Source of the DNA: Colius striatus
Lineage: Eukaryota > Chordata > Aves > Coliiformes > Coliidae
Length of the DNA stretch: 64,000 nucleotides
Assembly: GCF_028858725.1 (NCBI RefSeq)
Contig: NC_084768.1
Location: forward strand, 4,943,853-5,007,852
Reading direction: 5' to 3'
Each line of letters opens with the position of its first letter. The first letter of the stretch is position 1. The notes beneath the pieces were generated by a model. It had not been told where the DNA came from. It made no database searches and worked only from the letters and a program-made list of their open reading frames with translations. Made by a program: the position numbers and the translations under genes. Below, piece after piece: positions 39,956-52,900 of this stretch.

Positions 39956-40809
39956 TTTATTTAAATCTGTATTCTAAATTACATATATTTATCTGAATGT
40001 CCTACTTTTAAAAAGAAACACATCAGAGCATGTATCTATAAAAATAATTGGTTTCTCAATCAGAATTGTTTTTTATATTAGTCCTGCATCAGCTGAATAT
40101 TTACATGTGTTTAACTTGAGGCACAAGTCAGTCATACTCCAGCAAACAGCAGATCTTATACTCAAACATAGACAAATGCTTAGATATCTTCCTCGAGCTG
40201 AATCACTCTGAAAGGATATATCAACATATTCAGAGTTCAATCTGTGTGTAAAGTAGTTTCCTACTTACATCTGTAAAATTTTACTGTAGTATACTCCAGA
40301 TGGTAATGGGATGTAGGGAAAAAAGGCTGGATGGGACAGCCTTGTGGTGGCAACTATTTCATGCAGCGCAGTAGCATGTACTGAATCAGGCACTACACTA
40401 CAGTGAAGAGAAAGGAACAGAACCTAATGTCTCTAAATTTTTGCCTGTCTTAATAGGATAGATGTTATCTTGGGTAACTAGATTTGTACAGTAATGGAAG
40501 TATTATGATTGATATCACATAATAATTGAAATACAAAAGTTACTGTGCAACCAGCCCATGATTGTTCTCTTCCCCCAGGGGAACTGAGGGGTAATCTGTG
40601 ATAACCTGCATTAACTGTGGACTAAAAGGACATATATAAGATTTTACGGCTCAGGACTTAACACACGATAAATTCACAGACCAATTTACAAGTTTGTGTA
40701 CATACCCCACAGCTTTTCTAGGGAAAAACTGACATTTCAGTACTCAATCCTGAAAAATGCTAAAGACTTGGAGACAAATCTTGAGAAATGTTTTTTATCA
40801 TTAAACAAA
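39956..40809 (-). other. ODF2L: ODF2L probable 3'UTR with candidate poly(A) signal
   Basis: No frame continues past the stop at 40810. The first clear AATAAA on the minus strand is at 39961-39956, about 850 nt downstream. A GATAAA variant lies much closer (40800-40795). The true 3' end is unknown. Confidence 0.4.
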
Positions 40810-40947
40810 TTAAAGAATTTGACCAAGCATTATTATGTATGAAGCTTTCAAAAACTGCGCATAATTTTGGATGCTCTGGTTCCTGTTCTCTGACTTCTGT
40901 AGGCTGTTCTCCAGCTCTTTCAAACATACTTCATGGTGCTTCTCATT
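40810..40947 (-). CDS. ODF2L: ODF2L last coding exon (stop codon)
   Basis: Acceptor TTATCTTTAG|AAT. It encodes 45 residues, [18 protein letters not shown] and [17 protein letters not shown], then TAA at 40812-40810. This is the conserved ODF2/ODF2L C-terminus (mammalian NYLQFLKTSY). Confidence 0.93.
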   Translation of the reverse strand, partial: NEKHHEVCLKELENSLQKSENRNQSIQNYAQFLKASYIIMLGQIL

Positions 40948-43900
40948 CTAAAGATAAAGAGAAAAGCAATGCAATTTAAAAATCAGATGTCTGACATTAT
41001 TATTTTGATTGATTCATATTTTATTTCTATAAGCCTTATTTACTGGTAAAAGTTCTTAGAGGGTCCAGAAAACAGAAGGCTCCCACAAAGGTTTCAGAAT
41101 ACTGAAGCTTTATTTCAGCTCAGTCAGGACTAAACTGGTTACATTTGAATTGGCTCATAATCTAAAAAAAAGCCTGGGAATAAAAAAAACTAACCTTTTG
41201 AATTTTTAACAAGAAAGATTCCTAGAATCTTAAATCTATTATGGACTTAATCTCTCATGTTGAATTTCCATGGAAATACGTGTTCTTGATCTCTGATGCA
41301 ACATGATTTTTGATGCATATAGTTCCTTGTCTTAAAAAAGACGGTTGGTACCAATGTCACTTGCTCATAGTTCAGTACCTGCTGCACACCACAGATCGTT
41401 TGTTATATAAATACTACAGATATTCAGGTATTTCCTTTTATGTGTGTTATGGATTTCAGATTCTAGTTGGTTAAAATCAATTCCATTTTTTAAAAATGTA
41501 ATGATAGTTGCCAGAGTTAAATCCAGCCTTAGGAAAAATACTCAGGTTAGAACAAGTAACTGAATGAAGTTAACTTCACCGTCCTATTTTGTTTCCAGTT
41601 TCACTACAACAACAGGAATAAGGTCATAGCATTATGGAAAATGGTGAATTCTCAGTTATACATAAATGTAGTTGGAATAAAAAGTGCTTCATTTGGAACA
41701 ATATATATATATATATATATATATGTATCTTTCACATTTATATTTTTAACTGTAACCTTCATGTGGAAACCATTTGAAAATATACCTGTGAGATTTTCTG
41801 GCATAAAAGACAAGAACATGTTCTTTATTATCTATTTTACTTTAACATAGTAAGAAACCTCTATTATAAATATTTGAAATAGAACAAAACAATAGCCAAC
41901 ATCTGATTTAAAAATGCTTTTATCTTCAGAATCATATCTCTGATGTCTTATTCAAATTTCAAATCAACTTTGCATGTAGGTTGGTCTGATTTTAAGCTTG
42001 AATGCATCAAGTCAGAAATAGAATACTGTTTTTGAAAGCCTAGAAGAGTGACAGTAAATATAGAAGACACTACAAAGGTTTATTTTAAATAACTTTGTAG
42101 CTTATTAGCACTGATCATAGAAAAAAGATATAACTGCATCAAAACTTTGATTAAAGCAAATTATTTGCATTCATTAGTCTAGGGAATCCAGCTGTTTGAC
42201 ATTTCATTAATAGAAAATGTATTGAAATTTCATGAGTTAGATAAAACAATAAATGAGATTTCTTTTGCATTTGTTTTCATAGAATATTACCCCTTCAAAA
42301 TCCCTTCTTATACTGTGGCTTTGCAGAATAGCTAAGTATCAACATATCAAAACCTGGGCATTTAAAGGCTTGACACTTTGAAAAATCATAGCATTTCTTT
42401 TGTTATGAACTCCATTTATGTGCAACATCAGTATAAAAGCTGAAAACTTTTCACAAATTCCAGTAAGATCAGATCTATGTAATCAACTCAGGGACAGGGA
42501 AAAAACCCAATACTAAGTCATTATGGAACTGTTATGCAATTATTGAAATCCAGATATGCTTACTGAGCATGGTTGTCTGAGAGGGAAATTACAACTTCAT
42601 CAATAGTTTTTCTTTATTTCTGCCTCACTGGGAAAACTGGATTGAATAAGAAATGCAAACTCAATATTATTCCAGTGATTTAGTTAAGGACAGGGCATTT
42701 GATAAGTCTATTAGAAGTGTCACTACACAAAGTACATTGTCAAGTTGAACTAATTTGCTGTCCTCAGTGTGTAACAATTGTATTAGTGGTGTGTAAAAGT
42801 AACTTTCACTGTAAACAGTGATGATGTAAGTAATTTAGGCCACAAATGGTACCATTTACTCACATGGTGAAGTAAGCTGAGGAGTCGTTTTTTCTCTGCT
42901 TGCCCTTCTCTCACTTCAGTTTCAAGAAGTAGAATTTTTGCCTGAAGGGTTTGCTCTTTACATGACATTTTCTCCAGTTCTTCAGCTATCTATGATAGTA
43001 ATGACAGAGAAATGGTATATATTTACTTTCCCTTAAAACCTAAACTGAATTATTTTCTTATATCTTAACATTAACAGCTCTATTTCCTATTTTGTCATCT
43101 AATATTTCAGTTATTTCCCATGCACAGAAATGAAACAAATCTGGGAAATATTCTGGCTAAATATGAAAGATGTTTCGATCTGGGAAAAAAATTCATACTT
43201 TTGGGAAGCAGACACTATTGCAACTTATTTGTAAGTTAAGCTAAACAGTTTTTCAAAACCAAATCAATATCCTCAGATAGTATTGAGAAAATTCAGATAG
43301 TTCATTGCAACATAGTTATTCCAAGACAAAAATTACAACTTCATAAATATTTCCTGACTAATGTAAATCGCTGCAATCTAAATTCCTGCATTTTCTCTTA
43401 TCTTTGATTTACTTTTTGCATCCTTTCAACAAATGATAAATCTCTGGTTAAATCTCTGGATAAATCTCTGTGCAAAACCTTCCTCTAAAATGAGAAGGAT
43501 TTCAACACCAAAGTTCTTGTGGGCTTCATGTTTTGAAGATTAAGCATTTGGTCAGAAACTTCTTGCCCTGTGTGGGATTTACTATTAGGTGTTTGAAGCA
43601 TTTTGACTTGTCATTAAAAAAAACCATAATTAAATGTTGGTCCACTGAACTTTGTCATTCATTTCAATAGGATCCAAATTCCACAAAGAAGTTGAACTAC
43701 ATAATCTGTATTTAAACATGCAGAAATTCACAGTAACTTTTTAGTATTGCTCTCTACATGCAAAATACTCTTGTCTCATCTTTTCTTCTCGAGCACATTT
43801 GTTTCTAATGTTCTTTCAGAATAGAAAATAGGAAACAAGGTTATCAATACCATCCTTCTTCCTTCTTCCAAAGCAGATTCCAGTTGTCTGGTTAACCCAT

Positions 43901-46900
43901 TATATTCTGCAATTTTCTCTTCAAGCTGCAATTTACTGCACTGAAGAGTCTCATCTTCTTGTTTGAGCTGACAAGCAAGTTCTTCATTTTGAAATTCCAA
44001 CTTCTCTAACTGCCTTTATGTAAAACAGATGAATGCATTGTCACTCACTACAGAAAATAGTGTAGGAATTAAATGCAGTCAGACTTTTGAAAAACTACCT
44101 TTTAAGATCTTCATACTTCTTCTGAATGTTATATTTTTCTTCTTCTAAGGAGTGACTGCCCACAGACGTCAGACTGTCTTCCTCCCATGAAAATGGCAAC
44201 TTATTTCTTGTTGAAGAGACCTACACACAGGATATTACAAAGTAAAAGCATGCCTAGTAAAATCCAAGCAGACAATTTAACTGTCATTTCAGGTAAACAC
44301 TACATTCTATTCAAGTAAATATTATCTTGTATTTAAAACAAATAAAATACAGCCATAGTAGCAGACTAAAACTTTGTGTGACTTCAAGACTGAAAATCTG
44401 CTACGTAACAAAGTGAAGTTCTAACAAAACCCATTTGCTGCTCATGCAGTCTTGTGTATCAGTTGTCTGAGTCCAACTCCTGGTGAACTTTGCCTCTTAA
44501 GCTTCAGATTCCAACAAAAATAAGTTCCCTCACACTACAGTCACAGGAAGCACAAAAATACTACTCCAAATACATAGTTATTATAGAGGAACAGTATAGC
44601 ATTGGCAAAGAATTTCAGAAAGTAGTGAATATCAAAAGAGACAATTAAGTTAACAAAACAGTTACATCAGTAGCAGAAGCTGAAGAAAGAAAGCAGCCAA
44701 ACTGTCTTCCTCTGGCCAGCATCCAAACTAACAAACTTTTACAGGTTTTTTTTACATTTCATAACAGTAGTGATGAGATTAATGCTCTTGCTACCATCCA
44801 TCAATAGCATTTGGCAATAAATACCCACATCAGCAGCCTGCTGACATCATTATTTAAGGGGCAATCTCCATCACTCACTAGACTGCCTCAAACTGTTCCA
44901 TCCAGTAAGTGGAGCTAATGTGACTGATTTTCTTTCTGTGAATGACAGGCTGTTCAGCTAGCAGACTGGCAGTAGCAGAAACCTTCAAAGTGATGTCTTG
45001 GTCCAGCTGAACCCAGAGGAGGGCTTCTGCACGTGATCTGGTTACTTCAAAGAGAGTTTCCTAAATTCTGGTCATAGGACTAAGAGTCAGAATCTGACCA
45101 AGGTTTAATGCTGAAATTTAACTGCTTCTCCACATGAGTAGTGATTATATACCCAATCACTTCACAATACTTCAGAGATTTTTCTGCATTTATTCAGGAA
45201 AATATGTAGTGAGACTAAAATTGCATACATCATTTTATATATGGACCTCAAAATTAAGTGTTGCATAAAGTACTTTGCTTAGCAAAGTTTATGACCTTAT
45301 GAGCATTCCTGGAAGGAATATTTAAAATGACACAAACAGGAACAAAATTAGATGCCATAAAGATCATATTAACAAGATATTTAAAACAAAATAAATAGCT
45401 TTTTTATTATTATTTTATTTTTATGGCAATATATTTGGAGAGAAGGCATACAGGCACACTAAGCAGCTCACAGGAAAAATTCTGACCATACAACTATTGC
45501 AGTATCTGAAAAGAGGCATCTGAAGCCACATTCAATGTTGTTCAAGCGTTATGTGATCAGAAAATAACTTTTCCAATTCTACAACTCAATTATTGAAAAA
45601 TAAAGTTAGTATGAAAAAAAAGTATCATCCATCTGTGAGGACTAATTCTGTTCTCTACACCAGAACATTGTAGGCAATGCAAAACCTGTCCCTGTCTCAG
45701 CTCTGTCACTTAAAAGAATAAATATTTCCATGAACCATGGAACTGAAGAAAGTGACTTTCCTACTAGTTTTGAATTGTTTTCTTATGCTTAAGAACATGC
45801 TACCTGTGTTCCAGAATTCAGCTTCATCTGCTGAAAAAATTCAGCTCTGTAGGGATTCTCTGCTTTCAATGCCAGTTAAAACAAATAAAGCAGTCTTACA
45901 GTAAGTTTGTTTCCCTGAACAGCTTTCACAACTGTTCTGTTAAGAGATCTAGTTTCAAGTCATCAACAACAAAAATCACACTTTTAAAAATGACATAACA
46001 ACTCTCAGGTTCTAAAATAGCAGCTCAACTCCTCAGACATTACTCTAGGAACCATTTCTCACCAGTTTGCAAACACGTAGCATCAAAAAAAACCACTGTT
46101 ATCCAAAAAACAAGTGTTAGTAAAACAGTCAGAGATGTTAAAACAATTTTATACACAGAAAAAGAGCCAGTACCTTGTGAGTTTTAATAATCACAATAAT
46201 GTAGGAAAGATCAGTGTCCAACAAAATTGTATGTAATCATATTTACTGATGCAAAACTTACCTTTTCTGCTTCTAAACATTTGTTTTCTGTTATTCTTTT
46301 GTTTTCATTTAAGACTCTTTCATATCTGGATTTCAATTCTTCTACTGTTGTTTGTAATTTTTGGACCTAGGACAACATTTATTTTTCACATACATTTGCA
46401 AGGTAACTTTTCTATATCTAAAACAATGAGCAGTGTGAAACAGAAATCAATGGTTTTTTTCCTTATCAGCACAATCTCAATGGCATTATATGAAGTCATT
46501 TATTTTCATTCTCCTACTCAACATAGCACATACAAAAAGGTAATCAGGTAAAGAGCACTCTGCTATCAACATTGTGTTTTCAATAATGAAGAATGAGCTA
46601 CAGTTGTGCTACAGAGGCAGCCAGTGTGACTCACCCTTCTCTCCTCAGATGACAAGAATCACCAGCAGCTCTCATCTGGAGTCACCACAACTATGAATTA
46701 GGGAATTTCATCCCATTCATTGCTTAAGGCTGTCTATTTCCTGGAACTACATCTCTCAAAGTGGGCAACAGCTTTAATTATGACGATGTATCTCACAGAT
46801 CAGGTACACTGATTGTACTTAGGTTTTGTACCCTTTCTTTTCTCTCATCAGTAATTTTGCAAAGAAACAGCTGAAGATTGTCAGTGACAAATGGTGTCTT

Positions 46901-49900
46901 TACTACAGCAGAAATACCTACACCTTTAAATTAATGTTCTAAAATTTCTTCTCTGTGAATAAAGCCACAAAAAGAAAAGTCATTGATAAAAAAGACCATT
47001 TGAAGTCTGATGTGTATGTTTTGCTGATATTTTCAACATGAAGCTACCTACATAAATAAAACTCCTATAATACTGTTCAATGCAGGTTTACTGTTCTTAT
47101 GAATGTGGAAATAAAGATATGATGAAGGAGAGGTAAAATATCATCAGAGGGAAAAAACCCATCAGACTTCAATTTCACTTTTTAAACAAAGTTTACTGGG
47201 TTGCCAACTTGATTTTTAGGAAGTAAGCAAGCATGTGGTTAACTCTATTGGCTTCAATGATCTTCAACTGGATTTCACACAATCTGGTAAGGATTATGTG
47301 TACTAGAAATGTACTGGAGACTATTCTTGGGTATGGTTTGTAATGGCATTCAGTTCTGTCATCCTTAACATTATGGCAGTATTACAATCACGATGACAAT
47401 AAATCTGTTTTACTATAAATAAGACCTTAATCATTTTATCAAAACTGGTTACAACTTTAAGACCATACTTGAACATTTCAAATATGCTGATCACCTGGGT
47501 TTTATATTGTTCAACAATGTTTTCCTGCAGCTTTGCCTTTTCTTGCAGATTTAGCAGCTCATTTTCAACAGAAGCAGTAATGTTACCCAGGGTAGCAAGG
47601 GAAGTCTTGATTAAAACATAGAAAATAGAAAAAATTTAAGTGTTACTGAAACAACACAATCTGCAATATAATATTACTAGCAAGTGACCTACAGGCACGT
47701 CATGGTTTGACATGAAGTCGTTTCTGGTAAAGATGGCTCCCATAAGAAGTTGCTCAAAGCTCTCTCCAGCTCTGAGCCAGACCCACTCCTGGGGCTGAGC
47801 CCATTACACATCTCCACAATCACTTTTTAAGAAGAAGCTGGAATAGGAGGCTTCTTCCTGTTTCTTCTTTTTTCTGTCCCTTCTTCTTTTCCAGCTGCTG
47901 GTGGTGCAAGGAGTGGGAAGAGAGAGAGAAGCAACCATCTGGACTCCGAGGTCAGTGAGGGAAGAGAGGAGGAGGTGTGCTGGAGCAGAGACTCCTCTGC
48001 AACCTGAGGAGAGAACTGGTGAAGCTGAGATTTCTTTGCATTTCGTTAAAGACCCTGCATCAGGGGCAGTGACTCACTTTGTTAGAGACTCCAAGCCAGG
48101 GGCAGTGATTTTTTTCATTAAAGACCCCATGCCAGGGGCAGTGGCTGTGGCTGGAGGAGGCTGTGTCCTGTGGGAGGGACACAATATTCACAGAAGCTGT
48201 AACTGTGGAAAGAGCCCACAGCAAATAAGCTCATTAAAATTATGCCCAGAAGAGGCTGTGTCCCAAGGGAAGGACCTTGTATTGGCAGAAGTTGTAACTG
48301 TTGGGAAGAACCCACACCAGAGATGTTCACTAAGGACTGTGTCCTGTGTGAGGGACCCTGTATTGGCAGAGGCTGCAGCTGTTGGGAACAACCCACACCA
48401 GAGAAGTTTGTTAAGGGCTGTGTCCTGGGGGAGGGTCCCTGTAATCAGAGCAGGGGAAGAATGCCAGGAGTTGTCCTCACCTGAGAAGAGAGAAGTGGCA
48501 GAGCACATCTGTGAGAGACTAACCACATCCCCCATTCCCTGCCCTCCTCAAGGAGGTACACATATCAGGAGAAGTGAACTGAGTCCAGGAAGAAAGGAGA
48601 GCTGGGGAAGGGAGATCTTAAAGTGCTGGTTGTAATTTTCTCATCATCCTACTCCCTTTTTACTTTTATTCCATTCTGTTTCTTGTAGGCAGTAGAATAA
48701 ACTTTCCTACTTTCCTCTCTAAGTCCAGTACTGGAGTTGGTTTTGCCCAGAACCATAATTGGCAGTGAGCCCTCCCTGCCCTTGTCTCAATCCACAAGAA
48801 TCTTGCTTATCTTTTTCCTCCCATTTCACCAGGGCCTCTGTCCTCCTAACAAGGGTGGAGGTGAATGGGGGCACCGAGCAAGAGGCTGCTGTGGTGCTTC
48901 TTTGCTAGCAGGGCCAAACCACTATTATTTATCCTGTCAAATATGAAAACACTTTGGAGGATAAATACAATACAAAATGGGTAAACCCCTTAAAAATTGA
49001 AACTAATTATTGAGTTAAACTCATTTGTTTAATTTGTCATAAACATAAAATAACAATTGCTAGTTAAGCAATCTCGTAGCTACAGACAGTAAAGAGCATC
49101 CTGGTTAAGCAGATAGATAATTAGACATCCTTGTTCCAGCTTCACCATAGATTTCTACTGATAAATTTTCAATGTCTCACTGTCACTTTACTATAAAAAA
49201 TGGATGGTAACATTTATTCTACAGGTTTTGGATCTCTAGACAATGAATATGGTTGCTTCATTAATGTATCACAAAAGCGGATCCATTCAACAACGATTTA
49301 TAATGATCTCACCTTTAATTTTTCATTTTCAAGGTAGATCTTTTCATTTTCAGAATTAACAGAATTTAGCTTTCCAAGAATTTCCTCATCTGAGTTTCTT
49401 CTCCATTCCTCCTTTCTTATTAGGTCTTCCAAAAGGCTTATGATCTGTCTTGTTAGATAGGAAAGAATTTCCATGTAATATACAGTGCTTTCAAAACCCT
49501 CACTGTGCAAATGAAATTGTACCTTAACATACTTCTCCATTGTTCTTATGTTGTTGTTTGCTTTTTTAAAAAGAGAGAATGTATTTAAGCATCTCAAGAA
49601 AGCAGTACCTACTGAAATATGAAACTATCCAAGAGTGATCCACTGAGGAAGTGGTCCTAACTCAATTACAAATAAATGCACTACCTAGAACACCCAAGCC
49701 TACTTCCAAAACAACTACACATATTGTACAAAATAGAATGATATTGAATGTACAGAGTATAACAGATAATGTCCTACTATGAACATTCCATAGCTAGTTC
49801 AGGAATAGTACTTTCCACTATTAAAAGAACAAATTGTGCTATGCCTCATCGTTTGCTTTTTCATGGTAATGAAGTTAAACAATGCCATTTGTTCTGCTCT

Positions 49901-52900
49901 TTAGTTAGTCATACACTGCCTAGTAGCACAAGTCTTGTTAGAATGGGATATTTCAAGCAACTACTTCTATTTTCAGCTAAAATAAATCCATCAAAGAACA
50001 GCTGGAAGCAGAATGAGTACTGGAGGGAAGTATCATAGATGTTTCCCTTTTCTTATTCTTTTCTAGATGCCTCCTCATATTCACTAATCCAGTGGCAGGC
50101 TAGACAGATTTCTGGACTGACATCATCCACTTGCATTCCTGTTTAATTTTAAAATATGCTGGAAATATTCCAGAAATGTCATTTTCTGGAACAAAAACAA
50201 AAGAGTCAAGCCAATTTAATTTTACCTATTACATATTTGAGCATGAATCAACTTATTTTAAAAATAAACACTGTGCCTCAGACTCAGCATAAAGTCACTG
50301 GTAGTTTCCTTTGCTTGTTTTAATTATAGTCCATATATCTACCAACAGAAAAGGTAAAGGATATTTGTCATTGTCTGCCAAAGAAAATGGCATATCATTC
50401 ATCTAGGTTAAGACTTGACTGTGCAGCTTGAATAAGGTTGGACAATTTTGTGATGCTTTTGCTTACAAAAAGAAACTGTTCAAACACACATCTGAGAGGA
50501 ACATCTCCCTGTTCTCCAGTGGGGTGAGACATCAGTGGAATTGAAATAATTTTGCCATCATCAGTCTGAAGTAGAAACTAGAAGCCTGAGAACCTTCTTC
50601 AATACTGCAGTAGATACAAGGGTTAACACTCAATCTGTTGAATCAGTTACTAAATAAGCGGCTCTGAGGAAGCAGCATAGTAGCTGCTAGCAAATTCAGG
50701 CTAATTGGAAGTATGCAGGGGAAAGCATATGTTGCTTATGTGTATGGGGGAATAAAGTTCTTTAAAAAGTTGTGAAATGCAACAGAGAGATGGATAAGAA
50801 TCTTAAATTTGTTCTAGTTTCCAACTTCTACATTCTAGTCAGAAAATTCAAATAGGGATATATAAACTTGTTTAGATTGTCAGTGCTGAGTATTACACTA
50901 CTAAATATCAGCACTGTGTGACTACAGAAACAAATAAGTGAAAAAAAGATCGAGAGTTTCACTTACTTCTTAAGATCTTCTGTTTGAATTTCTAGCAGAG
51001 CCTTTTCTTCAACCACTCTATCAAGCCAGTTTTTCCAAACATCAGCAGCTGACAGTATCTTGGACAGTCTGACTTCCTAGAGAACACAGGAACTACAAGT
51101 TATGTAACAAAAGAATGCCACTGCAGAATGCCATCTAGTTCTACAGATTCTTCTAAAGACAATAGGTATTTAATATCAGATGACTTCATTGGATCTCCCT
51201 AATACAAAGCAATCTAAGTACAGACTTACTTCTAAGGCAGAGACACAACTAAACGCTCACACTGTGTATCAACTGCAGAATACAGCAATTGTCTCCAATG
51301 CATCTCTGCTACATACAAATTACATAAATTAACACAAAAAAATCTGCCAAAACTTTTTAAGAGTAGAAATTAATAGAAGTTAGGTAAAGCCCCTCAAAGA
51401 AGCATTGGTAATTAACCAACACATGTTGTCTTGAAAGTATCAGGTCATCAATGGGCAAAGAAAACAACAGTGTGACTATGAAACATCAAAAGTTCAGGAG
51501 TTAACTGTGATCTCTCTGTATTGCTAAGGGTACTTAAAGATCCACTACTGTCTTCTCAAAATATCAAAGAAAACAAAAAGCATTAGCCATCTGCTGGTAT
51601 ACTAACTGGAAAAATCTATGTCTAGTACTGACATATCCAAAATGATAGCAACACATCTAAGAGTACGAAAATATACTCTTCTTATGACACCTAACTAAGG
51701 CAATAAAGATCCCAGCACAGTTCTGATCCACCTGGCCTTTTGGAACAGTTACACTCTGCAGGGATATGGAGGGCAAGAATGTAAGCAACAATTTGGATTA
51801 AGGAAGTTTCATGCTTGGATTTTGAAGAAGCTCAAAACAAGCTGCTTAGAAACAGAAAGCTAAGATGAGATGTTATATATTGATAAATAAAGGCAGACTT
51901 CAAACTCCAATCATGTTGGTATAGTGTACTTCTGAGTGAGTCAGCATATATCCATCCAGGTCCAACAGGAAGATCAGGACAGGTATAACTGAAAGCTGAC
52001 CAGACTCCTCCTACTTGCTACAGTTTGAAGTGCACAACCTCAGGGCTGAAGACATTCACTAAACTTTAACAAGGCAAAAGCAATGAATCTACCAACAGTT
52101 TGCATGTCACTTACACCAACCAATGAGTAAAGAAATGAGAGATACAAACACAGCATTGCCAATCAACTTTTCCCATTTCCCTCAAGTGAAATTCTCCCAA
52201 TTGTTCCATTTAAACCAATAAAGCATGGCATTGCTCACAGCATAGTCACTCACACGCTCTCTTATTTTGGATGTTAACTTTTCCACAGCCGCTTCAAAGT
52301 GTTCAGCTCGTTGTTTCTGGGAACTGATTGCTTTTTTCAGAGAGGTCTTCTTTTGCTCACTTGTTTTCCTTACAGCTGACATCTGTTGCTTGTATTCACC
52401 AACTTGAAGCTTCCACTCTGTTATTTTCTTTTCTAGAGTCTGTAGCATAATTTAATATCAACTTTTCAAATTCTATGCCTTACAGACCATTCTGTGACAT
52501 AACATACTCAGGAGTATCTATTACATTTACAATCTGTTTCCGTAACGTCTTTCTATCTCAAAGCTTGTGGTTGATACAAGGAGATAGTCAAGATATGTAC
52601 AGCAGTAGGCAAGAGAAAATATGTATTGGGAAACTCATTATACAGACGATCCAGAGAATTGGTAGAGGAGGTGCTGAAGCAGGAGGAGGAGGAAAGACCA
52701 TCACTGAGTGCTCTTGGAGATGAATGCAGAATTTCAGTGTAGAAGGCACAGTATGGATGTTAAACCATTAAAAAGGAGGAAAAATAAAAGTGATTTCATC
52801 ATCCCTAGTGACTGATATCTGTAAAGAACACTGCCTTAATGATGCTCTTAATGTGGTAGTAGTCTGTGCTCTGACTGGGGCAGGATATCGCTATAACTGC

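Larger units (their letters stand above)
47698..48924 (+). mobile_element. Solo LTR of an avian ERVL-like endogenous retrovirus
   Basis: The 5' edge reads CGTCATGGTTTGACATG, a mutated form of the TGTCATGGTTTGA start of many avian LTRs. The 3' part has AATAAA at 48696-48701, then the usual U5-like text (CAGTGAGCCCTCCC, CTTGTCTCAATCCA) and ends GGCCAAACCACTA. No gag, pol or env sequence flanks it, so it is a solo LTR. It lies antisense to ODF2L in the intron between exons 9 and 10. No clear target-site duplication could be read. It is about 1.2 kb, lengthened by internal tandem repeats. Confidence 0.85.

Noticed and set aside
44878..45060. 60-codon minus-strand open stretch in an ODF2L intron, preceded by GAATTTAG (contains [13 protein letters not shown])
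   Set aside because: It is not coiled-coil like its neighbours, has no homology to ODF2L that I know, ends in a stop and has only a poor internal donor (AAG|GTTTCT). It could be a rare alternative exon, but the evidence is too thin.
45692..45728. Short minus-strand piece reading TELRQGQ before GGTTTTG, considered as the missing ODF2L exon
   Set aside because: The only acceptor (TTCTTTTAAG) puts the piece in a frame with an immediate stop, so it cannot join the preceding phase-0 exon.
47901..48635. 244-codon plus-strand frame
   Set aside because: It lies wholly inside the solo LTR and is produced by the tandem arrays; no retroviral or host domain is seen. Kept only as a note on the LTR.
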